Assembly: GCF_003999255.1 (NCBI RefSeq)
Contig: NZ_CP034791.1
Coordinates: 763,001 to 827,000, forward strand
Direction of reading: 5' to 3'
Length of the DNA stretch: 64,000 nucleotides
DNA from: Caldicellulosiruptor changbaiensis
Lineage (GTDB): Bacteria; Bacillota; Thermoanaerobacteria; Caldicellulosiruptorales; Caldicellulosiruptoraceae
In this document: piece by piece, positions 16,771 through 26,860 of the stretch
Position numbering within the stretch: the first letter of the stretch is position 1
Layout: every line of letters starts with the position of its first letter
Notes under the pieces: generated by a model
Database searches by the model: none
What the model saw: only the letters and a program-made list of their open reading frames with translations
What the model was told of the DNA's origin: nothing
Program-made: the position numbers and the translations under genes

Positions 16771-18903
16771 GTGAAAAAAACAAGATTTGAAGAGAAAAAA
16801 CAAGAGATTTGGAGTTTAATCCGCGAAGAAAGCTATCATCCAATGACGTTTTCTGAAATTTTAGATATCTTAGGTTGGTATGAAAAAGACGAACTTTTAC
16901 TAAAGAGAATTCTTGATGAGCTTGAGCAGGAAGGAAAAATTGTGAGGACAAAGCGCGGAAGATATGGCCTTGCTGAGGAGATGAACCTTTTTGTTGGTGT
17001 ATTAGAAGTAAATCCGCGCGGGTTTGGATTTTTGGTTCCTGACAATCCTAATATCCCTGACATCTATATCTCAGCAGAGAACATGAACGGGGCTATGCAT
17101 GGCGATAGAGTACTTGTCAAAGCACTTTCTTTACCTGTTGAAGGCAAAAAAGTTGAAGGGTATGTGGAAAGGATTTTAAAAAGAGGAATTACAAAGGTTG
17201 TTGGAAGATATGAAGATAGCAAAAACTTTGGATTTGTGATTCCAGATGACCAGCGAATAACCTATGACATATATATTCCAAAGAGCGGGAAAAACAAAGC
17301 AAAGACAGGGCAAAAGGTTGTTGTTGAGATTACAAGGTATCCTGAAAAGAGAAGGAACCCTGAAGGAAGAATTGTTGAGATTTTGGGATATGAAAATGCA
17401 AAAGGAGTAGATATATTATCAATCATTAAAAAGTACGAATTAGATGAAGAATTTCCAAAAGAGGTCTTAAAAGAGGTTGAGAATATCCCAGATGTTGTTT
17501 TAGAAGAGGAAATTGAAGGAAGAGTTGATTTAAGAGACTGGACAATCTTTACAATTGACGGTGAGGATGCAAAGGATTTTGATGATGCAGTGTCAATTAA
17601 AAAACTTCCAAACGGCAACTATCTACTGGGTGTTCACATTGCAGATGTCAGTCATTATGTAAAGCCAAATACGCACCTTGACAGAGAAGCTTTCAGACGT
17701 GGTACAAGCGTCTACCTTGTTGACAGGGTAATTCCAATGCTTCCTTTCAAGCTGTCAAACGGAATTTGCTCTCTCAACCCAAATGTGGATAGGCTTACCT
17801 TTTCTGTTCTAATGGAAATAGACAAAAATGGCGATGTGGTAAAGCATGATATATTTGAAAGTGTTATAAGAAGCAAGGAGAGAATGACATACACAAATGT
17901 TACAAAGATACTTAAAGAAGAGGACAAAGACCTTCTAAAAAGGTATGAACACATAAGAGAAGACTTGGAGCTGATGCGTGAACTTGCACTAATTTTGCGT
18001 GAAAAGCGCATGAAACGAGGGGCTTTGGACTTTGACTTTGACGAAACAAAGGTAATCCTTGACAAAAACGGCAAACCAATTGACGTCAGACGGTATGAGC
18101 TCACAATCTCAAACAAAATAATAGAAGAGTTTATGCTTATCTGCAATGAGACAGTTGCAAATCACTTCTTCTGGCTAAATGTACCATTTTTGTACAGGGT
18201 TCATGAAGAGCCAGACATAGAAAAGATTTACCAGTTTGCTGAGTTTATATACAACATGGGGTATGTTCTAAAAGGAATTTCCAACAAGATTCACCCAAAA
18301 GCATTGCAGGCAATCTTAGAGCAGAGCAGGGGTACGCCAGAAGAAAGGGTAATTCACACACTTTGTCTTCGCTCGCTTAAAAAAGCAAGATATTGTGAAG
18401 AAAATCTTGGACACTTTGGTCTTTCCACAGATTATTACTGCCATTTCACATCACCTATTAGAAGATATCCTGACCTTGTAATTCACAGGATTATGAAAGA
18501 TGTTCTAAAAGGAAAGATGACAGAAAAGAAAGCAGAAAGACTTCGCCGCAAGATGCCTGAGATAGCAAAGTGGACATCACAGCGAGAGCAGATAGCTGAA
18601 GAGGCAGAAAGAGAAACAGTTGAACTCAAGAAAGTAGAGTTTATGACAGACAAGATCGGTCAGGTTTTTGAAGGTATTATTTCAAACGTCACACCTTTCG
18701 GCTTTTTTGTTGAGCTTGAAAACACTATAGAAGGACTTGTAAGAGTGAGTTCGTTAGAAGATGATTATTATGTCTTTAACGAGAAGACATATCAGCTAAT
18801 AGGAGAAAAGTCAAAAAAGGTATATAAAATAGGAGACAAGGTAAAAGTAAGGGTAATTTCCGCAAATGTAGCTTTGAGGCAGATAGAGTTTACAATTGTC
18901 TGA
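16771..18903 (+). CDS. rnr: Ribonuclease R
   Basis: Processive 3'-to-5' exoribonuclease that degrades structured RNA. About 710 residues. In order: an N-terminal winged-helix region (about 1-70), cold-shock-like RNA-binding domains (FVGVLEVNPRGFGFLVPDN and a second from about 135), the RNB catalytic core from about 245 with DAKDFDDAVSI holding the metal-binding Asp residues, and an S1 domain at the end (VFEGIISNVTPFGFFVELEN). The start is uncertain: GTG 16771 fits AGAGGA better than GTG 16759, which lies one base after it. The gene is followed by dnaX at 45 bases. Confidence 0.95.
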   Translation: MKKTRFEEKKQEIWSLIREESYHPMTFSEILDILGWYEKDELLLKRILDELEQEGKIVRTKRGRYGLAEEMNLFVGVLEVNPRGFGFLVPDNPNIPDIYISAENMNGAMHGDRVLVKALSLPVEGKKVEGYVERILKRGITKVVGRYEDSKNFGFVIPDDQRITYDIYIPKSGKNKAKTGQKVVVEITRYPEKRRNPEGRIVEILGYENAKGVDILSIIKKYELDEEFPKEVLKEVENIPDVVLEEEIEGRVDLRDWTIFTIDGEDAKDFDDAVSIKKLPNGNYLLGVHIADVSHYVKPNTHLDREAFRRGTSVYLVDRVIPMLPFKLSNGICSLNPNVDRLTFSVLMEIDKNGDVVKHDIFESVIRSKERMTYTNVTKILKEEDKDLLKRYEHIREDLELMRELALILREKRMKRGALDFDFDETKVILDKNGKPIDVRRYELTISNKIIEEFMLICNETVANHFFWLNVPFLYRVHEEPDIEKIYQFAEFIYNMGYVLKGISNKIHPKALQAILEQSRGTPEERVIHTLCLRSLKKARYCEENLGHFGLSTDYYCHFTSPIRRYPDLVIHRIMKDVLKGKMTEKKAERLRRKMPEIAKWTSQREQIAEEAERETVELKKVEFMTDKIGQVFEGIISNVTPFGFFVELENTIEGLVRVSSLEDDYYVFNEKTYQLIGEKSKKVYKIGDKVKVRVISANVALRQIEFTIV

Positions 18904-18947
18904 GAAAAAAATTTTTGAAAAATCAATTATGACAAGGGTGAAGGCTT

Positions 18948-20555
18948 ATGCATATAGCGCTATATAGAAAATACAGACCAAAAGTGTTTGAGGATGTTGT
19001 TGCCCAGGAGCATATAACAAAGACACTGAAAAATCAAATAAAACAAGACAAGGTTGCCCATGCATATATCTTTACAGGGCCGCGTGGCACTGGCAAGACA
19101 ACCACCGCTAAGATAATGGCAAGGGCAGTAAACTGTGTCAATCCTAAGGATGGGAATCCTTGTAATGAATGTGATGTTTGCCAGAGTATTTTAAATGAAA
19201 AGACACTTGATGTTTTGGAGATAGACGCAGCATCCAACACAAGCGTAAACGATGTAAGACAGATAAGAGATGAGGTTAGATACCCACCTTCAATGTGCAA
19301 AAAAAGAGTATATATAATAGACGAGGTTCATATGCTCTCAACAGGGGCTTTCAATGCACTTTTAAAAACGCTTGAAGAGCCCCCAGCCCATGCTCTTTTC
19401 ATTTTAGCAACAACAGATATACAAAAGGTGCCAGCTACAATTTTGTCTCGCTGCCAGAGATTTGATTTCAAGAGAATTTCTGTAAAGGATATATATGAAA
19501 GGCTCAAAAAGGTTGTTGAGCTTGAAAAAATCTCAATTGACGACCAAGCACTATATCTTATTTCTCAAAAAGCAGAGGGAGCATTAAGAGATGCCCTTAC
19601 AATTTTAGAGAGATGTGTGAACACCTCTGATGAGCATATATCATACAAGTTTGTTGCAAACTTACTGGGCGTTACCTCAACAGAAATTGTGAAAGAGTAT
19701 TTGAATGCAATTGTCGAGAATGACTCTAACAAGGGTTTGAGAGTGGTAAACAGACTTTGGGACGAGGGGATGGATGTCAATACATTTTTAGAAGAGAGCA
19801 TAAAAATGCTGAGAAATGCTTTGATTTTACGTTTAGGTACCCAGAACGTTTTGCTTGACATGATGGATGAGGACAAGAACTTTGTAACAAACCTTTCTAA
19901 CCTCCTTGATTCAAATAGAATTGTGTCTGTTATAAAGATGTTAATTGACACTGCAAACCAGATAAGATGGACAAGGTTTCCAAAGGTCTTGCTTGAAATA
20001 AACACAATTAAGCTTTGTGATATGCAGATGGACACATCATTTGAAGGACTAAATGAAAGGGTAAAAAAACTTGAAATAAAACTTTCACAGATTTTAGAAA
20101 ATCCGAGTCTACTTCAAAGTTTAAAAACAGAAAAAACTCTTTCATTATCCACAGCAGCGGGTGAGAAATCAGGGTCCTCTGAAGTCAACAAAGAGAAAAT
20201 GCTCCTTCCAGATGCAGATGTTTCTGAAGTTTTAGAAAGATGGGCTGAAGTAAAAGAAGCAGTAAAGGAAGAAAAGCCTGGACTTTCGCAGGTTCTGCAA
20301 AGTGCAAGCATTAAGTTTGAAAATGGCCTTAAAATCTGTTTTAAAGAAGAAGACAGCGTCTTTGCAGAGCTTCTAAAAAGGAATCTTGATTATTTCAAGT
20401 CTGTTCTAAAAAAGGTTGTAGGGTATGATGGCGAGGTTGAAGTAGAGGTAAATAGTAACAGTTCAAAAGCTAAACAAGAACCTCAATCTGATGAAGAGAT
20501 TATGAACAAGCTCAAAAGTATCTTCCCTGATACAGAGATTACTATAAAAGAATAA
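18948..20555 (+). CDS. dnaX: DNA polymerase III subunit gamma/tau
   Basis: Clamp-loader ATPase of the replisome. 535 residues. Walker A reads GPRGTGKTTTAKIM near residue 44. The zinc cysteines follow (CVNPKDGNPCNECDVC). Walker B is IIDEVHM and the SRC motif is ILSRCQRF. Domains I-III end near residue 370. The rest is a variable tau tail with an acidic, low-complexity segment. An A7 heptamer in the right phase at 20063-20069 would let ribosomes or polymerase slip just after domain III and stop at once, giving a gamma form of about 375 residues. AAGGGTGAAGG precedes ATG 18948. Confidence 0.97.
   Translation: MHIALYRKYRPKVFEDVVAQEHITKTLKNQIKQDKVAHAYIFTGPRGTGKTTTAKIMARAVNCVNPKDGNPCNECDVCQSILNEKTLDVLEIDAASNTSVNDVRQIRDEVRYPPSMCKKRVYIIDEVHMLSTGAFNALLKTLEEPPAHALFILATTDIQKVPATILSRCQRFDFKRISVKDIYERLKKVVELEKISIDDQALYLISQKAEGALRDALTILERCVNTSDEHISYKFVANLLGVTSTEIVKEYLNAIVENDSNKGLRVVNRLWDEGMDVNTFLEESIKMLRNALILRLGTQNVLLDMMDEDKNFVTNLSNLLDSNRIVSVIKMLIDTANQIRWTRFPKVLLEINTIKLCDMQMDTSFEGLNERVKKLEIKLSQILENPSLLQSLKTEKTLSLSTAAGEKSGSSEVNKEKMLLPDADVSEVLERWAEVKEAVKEEKPGLSQVLQSASIKFENGLKICFKEEDSVFAELLKRNLDYFKSVLKKVVGYDGEVEVEVNSNSSKAKQEPQSDEEIMNKLKSIFPDTEITIKE
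20063..20069 (+). promoter_or_regulatory. Possible programmed slip site in dnaX
   Basis: A-AAA-AAA heptamer in phase (codons GTA AAA AAA CTT). A -1 slip gives Thr then TGA at 20072-20074. The position is right at the end of the ATPase/collar region, as in the known gamma forms of other bacteria. Confidence 0.5.
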
Positions 20556-20569
20556 GGAGAGGAAATAGG

Positions 20570-21652
20570 TTGAACAATAACATTTATATCATTTACGGCA
20601 AAGATGCAAAGTCAATGACAAAGGACCTACTAAACTACGTTGATGTAAATAAATACATTCCAAGAAATTCAAAAATTGCAATAAAACCAAACTTAGTGGT
20701 TGCAAAACCATATACCTCTGGTGCGACAACAAATCCTCAGATAGTTGAAGGGATAATTGAGTACTTAAAAGAAAATGGACATGACAATATTACAATTTTA
20801 GAAGGTGCGTGGCTTGGAGCATCTACAAAAAGAGCGTTTGAGGTGTGTGGATATAGCGAGATTTCAAAAAAATATGGTGTAAAGCTAATTGACACAAAAG
20901 ATGACCTAGTTAAAAAGGTAAACGTTGACGGGTATGAACTGAACGTCTGTAAAAGTGTATTTGAATACGACTATTTAATAAATGTCCCTCTTTTGAAAGG
21001 TCACTGCCAGACAAGGCTGACTTGTGCGCTCAAGAACTTAAAAGGACTGATTCCAGACAGTGAAAAGAGACGATTTCACACGTTGGGGCTTCACAAACCA
21101 ATTGCATATCTTAATAAGGCTATAAAAACACATTTGATCATTGTAGATAGCCTCATGCCAGACCCTGACTTTGAAGAAGGTGGGAATCCTGTTGAAAAGG
21201 ATTTTATTGCGCTTGGTTTTGACCCAGTTCTCATCGACAGTTTTGCTGCAGAAAATTTGGGATACAATCCTTATGATATAGAATACATAAAGCTTGCTGA
21301 AAAATTAGGAATTGGTAAGACAACAGGTTATAATCTGATAGAAATAAATCCTGAAAAAAAGCCACGCTTAGCTTCAAGAAAATCATCTATTGTCGGCAAG
21401 TATGCAAAATACATTGATGAGAGGGATGCATGTTCTGTTTGCTATGCAAACTTGATAAGTGCACTTATGAGATTAGATGAAGAAGGGTATCTTAGAAAGA
21501 TTGAGAAAAAACTTTGCATAGGCCAAGGTTTTAAGGGAAAAGGCATCGATGGAATTGGAATTGGAAGCTGCACGAAAAATTTTGATATTTCAATTTCAGG
21601 CTGCCCGCCGAAATCAACTGAGATTGTCCAGTTTGTAAAAAACAAGATTTAA
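20570..21652 (+). CDS. DUF362 domain protein
   Basis: 360 residues. DUF362 features are the beginning with IAIKPNLVVAKPYTSGATTN, the middle 'LINVPLLKGHCQTRLTCALK' and NLKGLIPDSEKRRFH. At the end is a Cys-containing region (DACSVCYANL, GSCTKNF, SGCPP) that may bind an iron-sulphur cluster. The reaction is unknown. TTG 20570 follows ATAAGGAGAGG by 7 bases, and the gene lies 14 bases after dnaX, so cotranscription is likely. A terminator follows. Confidence 0.85.
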   Translation: MNNNIYIIYGKDAKSMTKDLLNYVDVNKYIPRNSKIAIKPNLVVAKPYTSGATTNPQIVEGIIEYLKENGHDNITILEGAWLGASTKRAFEVCGYSEISKKYGVKLIDTKDDLVKKVNVDGYELNVCKSVFEYDYLINVPLLKGHCQTRLTCALKNLKGLIPDSEKRRFHTLGLHKPIAYLNKAIKTHLIIVDSLMPDPDFEEGGNPVEKDFIALGFDPVLIDSFAAENLGYNPYDIEYIKLAEKLGIGKTTGYNLIEINPEKKPRLASRKSSIVGKYAKYIDERDACSVCYANLISALMRLDEEGYLRKIEKKLCIGQGFKGKGIDGIGIGSCTKNFDISISGCPPKSTEIVQFVKNKI

Positions 21653-21663
21653 TTGTATAAAAA

Positions 21664-21695
21664 TGCGCATGCCAAAAAGAAGGTATGCGCTTTTA
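21664..21695 (+). terminator. Terminator after the DUF362 gene
   Basis: GCGCATGCC / GGTATGCGC stem with one G-U pair, about 10-base loop, then TTTTATTGTTTTT. Confidence 0.75.
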
Positions 21696-21723
21696 TTGTT
21701 TTTAGTCACTTTTTCAACAGGTT

Positions 21724-21833
21724 ATATCCTTTGGGAAATATACTATCCACAGAGTTATCCACATTATCCACAAGGATATTTTTAACAGAAAGGATATTTG
21801 GCTGTTGTGGATTGTGTACATTTTTGTGGATAA
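21724..21833. promoter_or_regulatory. Cluster of DnaA boxes and 9-10-base repeats
   Basis: Three exact DnaA boxes TTATCCACA: 21755-21763, 21764-21772 (touching) and minus strand 21825-21833. Two one-mismatch boxes: CTATCCACA at 21743-21751 and CAATCCACA on minus at 21806-21814. AAGGATATTT repeats at 21772-21781 and 21790-21799, with an inverted AAAGGATAT at 21724-21732. The region is AT-rich and non-coding. It could be an origin-like or DnaA-titrating site, or a DnaA-controlled promoter for hpf. No dnaA gene is in the window. Confidence 0.7.
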
Positions 21834-21914
21834 AATTTTTGTGTAGAAAATTCAAAATGGGTGGTATATATATAATAACAAAACAAAACTTTCTACATAG
21901 AAAGGATGGTCAAT

Positions 21915-22463
21915 ATGATGAACTTTATAATTAGCGGCAAGAACATAGAGGTAACAGATGCACTAAAAGATAGGATTGAAAAGAAACTTTCAAAACTTGA
22001 AAGGTATGTTAAAATGAACTGTGATGTGCATGTGACATTGAGCGTTGAGAAGATTAGGCACATTGTTGAGGTGACAATACCATTTTATGGCATGATTTTA
22101 AGAGCTGAAGAAGCGAGTAATGACATGTACAGTGCAATAGATTTGGTTGTTGACAGTTTAGAGAGGCAGATAAGAAAGTTTAAAACAAAGATTGCAAAAA
22201 GGGCAAAGGATGCAGAGTCTTTAAGATATATGACGTTTGAAGAAGAAGCTCAGCAAGAGACAAATCAAGAGGAAAATGGTGAGTTTAAGATTGCAAAGAC
22301 AAAGAGGTTTCCAATAAAGCCTATGAGCGTTGATGAGGCAATTCTGCAGATGAACCTTTTGGGACACAGCTTTTTTGTCTTCCTAAATCAGGACACTGAT
22401 AAAGTCAATGTGGTGTACAAGCGAAATGACGGCGCATATGGTCTGATTGAACCAGAATATTAA
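21915..22463 (+). CDS. hpf: Ribosome hibernation promoting factor, long form
   Basis: Binds the 30S subunit and promotes inactive 100S dimers in slow growth. 182 residues: the N-terminal RNA-binding domain (about 1-95, NFIISGKNIEVTDALKDRI), an acidic linker, and the C-terminal dimerisation domain (about 125-182, containing KPMSVDEAILQMNLLGHSFF). ATG 21915 was chosen over the in-frame ATG 21906, which lies inside the AAAGGATGG ribosome site. A TATAAT at 21871-21876 and a DnaA-box cluster lie just upstream. A strong terminator follows. Confidence 0.96.
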   Translation: MMNFIISGKNIEVTDALKDRIEKKLSKLERYVKMNCDVHVTLSVEKIRHIVEVTIPFYGMILRAEEASNDMYSAIDLVVDSLERQIRKFKTKIAKRAKDAESLRYMTFEEEAQQETNQEENGEFKIAKTKRFPIKPMSVDEAILQMNLLGHSFFVFLNQDTDKVNVVYKRNDGAYGLIEPEY

Positions 22464-22507
22464 AAAAATGAGTGACAAAAGAAAAAATTGATGAGACATC
22501 ACTGCCC

Positions 22508-22543
22508 CCGCTCAAGACGAAGATTGTCTTGAGCGGATTTTTG
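22508..22543 (+). terminator. Terminator of hpf
   Basis: Perfect 11-bp stem CCGCTCAAGAC / GTCTTGAGCGG (22508-22518, 22526-22536), 7-base loop, then ATTTTTG and more T. Confidence 0.9.
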
Positions 22544-22544
22544 T

Positions 22545-22573
22545 TTGAATATAGATTCAATTAGTGATAAAAT
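22545..22573 (+). promoter_or_regulatory. Promoter of secA
   Basis: TTGAAT (22545-22550), 17-base spacer, TAAAAT (22568-22573) with TG at 22565-22566. Confidence 0.7.
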
Positions 22574-22619
22574 TATAACTTGAACATCTAAAAATTCAAA
22601 AAATCGAGGGAGAAAAAGG

Positions 22620-25166
22620 ATGCTAAAAATTATCGAAAAGCTAATTGGTAGCTACAGCGAAAGAGAGATAAAAAAGATACTTCCAATTGTAGACAAAATT
22701 GAGTCACTTGCACCGGAATATGAAAGGTTAACAGATGCAGAGCTGAGGCAAAAAACAGATATATTCAAACAAAGACTAAAAGATGGCGAGACATTGGATG
22801 ATATATTGCCAGAGGCATTTGCAGCTGTTAGAGAGGCTGCATGGCGAACCCTGAAGATGCGCCACTTTAAAGTCCAATTGATAGGTGGCATAGTTTTGCA
22901 TCAAGGAAGAATTGCCGAGATGAAGACAGGTGAAGGAAAGACTTTGGTTGCAACCCTTCCAGCATACCTCAATGCTTTGGAGGGGAAGGGTGTTCATATA
23001 GTAACTGTAAATGACTACTTGGCAAAAAGAGATGCCGAGTGGATGGGCCCTATTTACAATTTCCTTGGTCTTTCAGTTGGTGTGATAGTACATGGTTTGA
23101 CAAGTGAAGAGAGAAGAAAGGCATACAATTGTGATGTTACCTATGGGACAAACAATGAGTTTGGTTTTGACTATCTGCGTGATAATATGGCAATTTACAA
23201 AGAAGAGCTTGTTCAAAGAGAGTTGAACTATGCAATTATAGATGAGGTTGACTCAATCTTGATTGATGAGGCAAGAACGCCTCTTATCATATCAGGGCCG
23301 GCCGAAAAGTCAACAGACCTTTACAAAAGAGCAGACAACTTTGTCAGAAGATTAAAACCTCTTTACTACAACAGTGATGATGATAAACAAATGCCAGATA
23401 CAACTGGCTATGACTATATAGTAAATGAAAAAAGACACACAGTTGCTCTGACAGAAGAAGGAATCAAGAAGGCAGAAAAATATTTTGGTGTTACCAACTT
23501 AGCTGACCCAGAAAATGCAACACTGCACCATCATATAATTCAAGCCTTAAAAGCTCATGGGCTTATGAAACGAGATAGAGACTATGTTGTCAAAGATGGC
23601 CAGGTTATAATTGTCGATGAATTTACAGGAAGACTGATGTACGGCAGAAGATTCTCTGAAGGATTGCACCAGGCAATTGAGGCAAAAGAAGGTGTGAGGA
23701 TAGAAAGAGAAAGCAGGACCTTGGCAACCATTACATTCCAGAATTATTTTAGACTATACAAAAAACTTGCTGGCATGACTGGTACTGCAAAGACAGAAGA
23801 ACAAGAGTTTAGAGAAATCTACAAGCTTGATGTAATTGAGATACCAACTCACAAGCCAATGATAAGAATTGACCATCCGGACAAGGTTTACAAGACAGAA
23901 AAGGCAAAATTCGAGGCAATTGTTGAGGAGATTGTTGAGACTCACAAGAAAGGTCAACCTGTTTTAGTAGGTACAGTGTCAATAGAAAAATCTGAGATGT
24001 TAAGCGAAATGCTAAAAAAGCGTGGAATTAAGCATGAGGTGTTAAATGCAAAGCACCATGAAAAAGAGGCGATGATAATTGCCAAAGCTGGTCAAAAAGG
24101 TGCTGTGACAATTGCAACAAATATGGCAGGCCGTGGTACTGACATTGTTTTGGGTGAAGGTGTTGCAGAACTTGGCGGGTTGAAAGTGATTGGCACAGAA
24201 AGGCATGAGAGCAGGCGAATAGACAATCAGCTTCGAGGAAGAGCCGGCCGTCAGGGTGATCCAGGTGAGTCAAGGTTTTACGTCTCGTTAGAAGATGATT
24301 TGATGAGACTTTTTGGTTCTGAGAGAATCAAAAGACTTGTTGAGTCATTAGGACTTCCTGATGACCAGCCAATTGAACACAAGCTATTATCTGATGCCAT
24401 TGAAAAGGCACAAAAGAGGGTAGAGGCCCGAAACTTTGAAATACGAAAACACCTTTTACAGTTTGACGATGTTTTAAACAAACAAAGGGAGATAATATAT
24501 TCACAGAGAAGAAAAGTCTTAGAGGGCGAGAATTTAAGGGACTCTATTTTGAATATGATAGATGAGCTTGTTGATTACAAGATAAAAGTGTACACAGGCG
24601 AAAGTCCATATCCTGATGATTGGGATATAAAAGGACTAATACAGGACCTCAAGTTCATATTCTTGGACAATGAGCTTTCTGAGCAAGATGCTAAGAACAT
24701 GACAAAGGATGAGCTGAAAGAAAAGTTAATCTCAATTGCAAAAGAGAAATATTTGAAGAAAGAACAAGAAGTCGGCGAGCTTATGCGCGAGCTTGAAAGG
24801 GTTGTGCTCTTGAGAGTTGTTGATATGCATTGGATGGATCATATTGATGCTGTTGACCAGCTGAGAGAAGGTATCTCACTTCGAGCAATTGGTCAAAAAG
24901 ACCCTATAATTGAGTTCAGATTTGAAGCTTTTGAGATGTTTGACCAGATGATAAAGAGAATCCAAGAGGATACGATAAAAATTATTCTCCATGCAAATGT
25001 TGAAAATATGCCACAAAGAGAAAGAGTTGTAAAAGAGATGTATGAAAACTCTCCTTCCGATAGCCCTGTAAGAAAACCTGTTGTCAAAACTCAAAAAGTT
25101 GGAAGAAATGACCCATGCCCTTGTGGCAGTGGCAAAAAGTACAAAAAATGTTGTGGTGCGGTGTAA
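22620..25166 (+). CDS. secA: Preprotein translocase ATPase SecA
   Basis: Motor of Sec export, acting at the membrane with SecYEG. 848 residues. Seen are Walker [15 protein letters not shown], the DEAD-type [16 protein letters not shown], the preprotein-binding region, the second ATPase fold with [15 protein letters not shown], helical scaffold and wing regions, and the C-terminal zinc motif [23 protein letters not shown] precedes ATG 22620. With its own promoter it is likely the first gene of a secA-prfB-cheW group, since only 45 bases separate it from prfB. It should carry the large signal-peptide protein encoded at 2418 if that frame is intact. Confidence 0.98.
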   Translation: MLKIIEKLIGSYSEREIKKILPIVDKIESLAPEYERLTDAELRQKTDIFKQRLKDGETLDDILPEAFAAVREAAWRTLKMRHFKVQLIGGIVLHQGRIAEMKTGEGKTLVATLPAYLNALEGKGVHIVTVNDYLAKRDAEWMGPIYNFLGLSVGVIVHGLTSEERRKAYNCDVTYGTNNEFGFDYLRDNMAIYKEELVQRELNYAIIDEVDSILIDEARTPLIISGPAEKSTDLYKRADNFVRRLKPLYYNSDDDKQMPDTTGYDYIVNEKRHTVALTEEGIKKAEKYFGVTNLADPENATLHHHIIQALKAHGLMKRDRDYVVKDGQVIIVDEFTGRLMYGRRFSEGLHQAIEAKEGVRIERESRTLATITFQNYFRLYKKLAGMTGTAKTEEQEFREIYKLDVIEIPTHKPMIRIDHPDKVYKTEKAKFEAIVEEIVETHKKGQPVLVGTVSIEKSEMLSEMLKKRGIKHEVLNAKHHEKEAMIIAKAGQKGAVTIATNMAGRGTDIVLGEGVAELGGLKVIGTERHESRRIDNQLRGRAGRQGDPGESRFYVSLEDDLMRLFGSERIKRLVESLGLPDDQPIEHKLLSDAIEKAQKRVEARNFEIRKHLLQFDDVLNKQREIIYSQRRKVLEGENLRDSILNMIDELVDYKIKVYTGESPYPDDWDIKGLIQDLKFIFLDNELSEQDAKNMTKDELKEKLISIAKEKYLKKEQEVGELMRELERVVLLRVVDMHWMDHIDAVDQLREGISLRAIGQKDPIIEFRFEAFEMFDQMIKRIQEDTIKIILHANVENMPQRERVVKEMYENSPSDSPVRKPVVKTQKVGRNDPCPCGSGKKYKKCCGAV

Positions 25167-25211
25167 AAAGGTAACACAGCAAAAATCTCGGTAAAGGAGT
25201 GATTTTTGACC

Positions 25212-26331
25212 ATGCTTTTGCTTGAAGAGATTTTGCAAAGGTTGGAAAAGGTTGAAGAAGATTTAAAAGAAATGAGGGTTTCTCTTTGACATAGATAGGT
25301 TAGAAGCAGAGCTAAAAGAACTTGAAAACAAGACATCAGACCCAAATTTTTGGGCAGATTTGGAAAATTCACAAAAAGTTTTGCAGCAAATTAAGAGGTT
25401 AAAAGACAAGATTGAAAGGTATCAGAAACTTTATTCTCAATGGGAAGATTTGAAAGTTTTGACACAGCTGAGTATTGAAGAAGGCGATATTGAAATGTCT
25501 GATGAACTTGAAAAAGAACTAATAGATTTAGAAAGAAAGATAGAGGAGTTCAAGCTTGAGATACTTCTAAACGGTCCATATGACAAGAACAATGCGATCT
25601 TGTCAATCCACGCTGGTGCAGGTGGTACAGAAGCTCAGGACTGGGCAGAGATGCTACTTAGGATGTACACCCGCTGGGCAGCAAAAAAAGGTTACAAGGT
25701 TGAAACCTTAGATATTCTGCCTGGTGAAGAGGCAGGTATTAAAAATGTCACAGTTCGCATAGTTGGTGAGAATGCTTATGGGTATTTGAAAGCAGAAAAA
25801 GGAGTTCACAGGCTTGTAAGAATCTCACCATTTGATGCAGCAGGTAGGCGTCATACATCCTTTGCAGCGGTTGAGGTTTTGCCTGAGGTAGAAGATGATG
25901 CAGACGTTGAGATAAAAGAAGAGGATTTGGAGATTGACACATTTAGGGCGTCTGGAGCAGGTGGTCAGCATGTAAATAAAACAGAATCAGCTGTGAGAAT
26001 AAAACATATTCCAACAGGAATTGTTGTCACTTGCCAGAACGAGCGCTCCCAGCACAAAAATAGAGAGATCGCCCTCAAAATTTTAAAAGCAAAGCTTTTA
26101 GAGCTCAAAGAAAAAGAGCGAAGGGAGAAGATCCAAAAACTCAAGGGTGAGCAGACAGAGATTGGTTGGGGTAACCAAATTCGGTCATATGTATTTTGCC
26201 CATACACCTTGGTAAAAGACCATAGGACAGATGCAGAGGTTGGCAATGTTGAGGCAGTGATGGACGGTGAAATAGATGTTTTTATAAACGCTTACCTCAA
26301 AAAATTCAGGAATGAGGAGGAAGTAGCGTGA
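25212..26331 (+). CDS. prfB: Peptide chain release factor 2 (programmed +1 frameshift)
   Basis: Ends translation at UGA and UAA. The first 25 codons (25212-25286) end ...Val-Ser-Leu-UGA. The ribosome shifts +1 on CTT-TGA-C, and the frame 25288-26331 carries on with Asp-Ile-Asp-Arg-Leu. The total is about 372 residues, as expected. GAGGG at 25274-25278 is the internal Shine-Dalgarno-like stimulator. The stop-recognition tripeptide is SPF ([10 protein letters not shown]) and the hydrolysis motif is GGQ ([11 protein letters not shown]). The start is ATG 25212, or TTG 25206, which has better spacing to AAAGGAG. UGA as the in-frame stop means low RF2 lets the shift happen, which is autoregulation. 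It overlaps cheW at the stop. Confidence 0.96.
25274..25290 (+). promoter_or_regulatory. prfB frameshift signal
   Basis: GAGGG, then CTT TGA C: the standard RF2 autoregulatory shift site. T25287 is skipped. Confidence 0.95.
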
Positions 26332-26774
26332 AGCAATATGTTATTTTCAATGTTGGAGATTACAGCTTTGGGGTTGACATACTTGAGATTGTTGAAATTA
26401 TAAAGCCTACAAAGATTGTAAAACTTCCAAGTGCACCACAATATGTAGAAGGTATTATTGATGTAAGAGGCACATCTGTTCCTGTTTACAACCTTGCAAA
26501 GCGGCTTGAGATTGAGTCAAAGGCTGAGACGCAGAAGATTATTATTGTTGAGCTCTCTAAATTCCAGCTTGGGTTTTTGGTGGACGATGTTTCTGAGATA
26601 CTCAAAATTGAAGATGACAAGATTGAGAAAGCAAACGAGAGCATAAAAGGTATCAAACGCAAGTTTATTGACTCAATTGCGAGAGTTGGCGATGACATGA
26701 TTATCATACTTGACCTGAAGAATGTACTTACAATGGATGAAGAAGAAGAGATTGGAAAATATATTAACAATTAA
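26328..26774 (+). CDS. cheW: CheW-like chemotaxis coupling protein
   Basis: 148 residues, one CheW domain. The beginning '[20 protein letters not shown]' and the conserved '[17 protein letters not shown]' are visible, as is [11 protein letters not shown]. It links receptors to CheA kinase at the membrane. GTG 26328 overlaps the prfB stop (GTGA), so translation is coupled. No cheA or receptor gene is in the window, so it may serve a system elsewhere. A terminator follows before the response-regulator genes. Confidence 0.93.
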   Translation: MKQYVIFNVGDYSFGVDILEIVEIIKPTKIVKLPSAPQYVEGIIDVRGTSVPVYNLAKRLEIESKAETQKIIIVELSKFQLGFLVDDVSEILKIEDDKIEKANESIKGIKRKFIDSIARVGDDMIIILDLKNVLTMDEEEEIGKYINN

Positions 26775-26799
26775 ATCGCTGATTAAATTGGGTATATAT

Positions 26800-26834
26800 A
26801 GAGTAAGGAATAATATCCTTACTCTAATTTTTTT
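26800..26834 (+). terminator. Terminator after cheW
   Basis: AGAGTAAGGA / TCCTTACTCT perfect stem (26800-26809, 26816-26825), loop ATAATA, then AA and seven T. Confidence 0.9.
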
Positions 26835-26860
26835 ATAGATTAATAGGTGGTGAATTAATC

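Noticed and set aside
20140-20160. Single DnaA box inside dnaX
   Set aside because: An isolated TTATCCACA in coding sequence is expected by chance in AT-rich DNA.
21653-21934. 93-residue plus-strand open frame
   Set aside because: It covers the DUF362 terminator, the DnaA-box cluster and the hpf promoter, has no ribosome site and no protein-like pattern.
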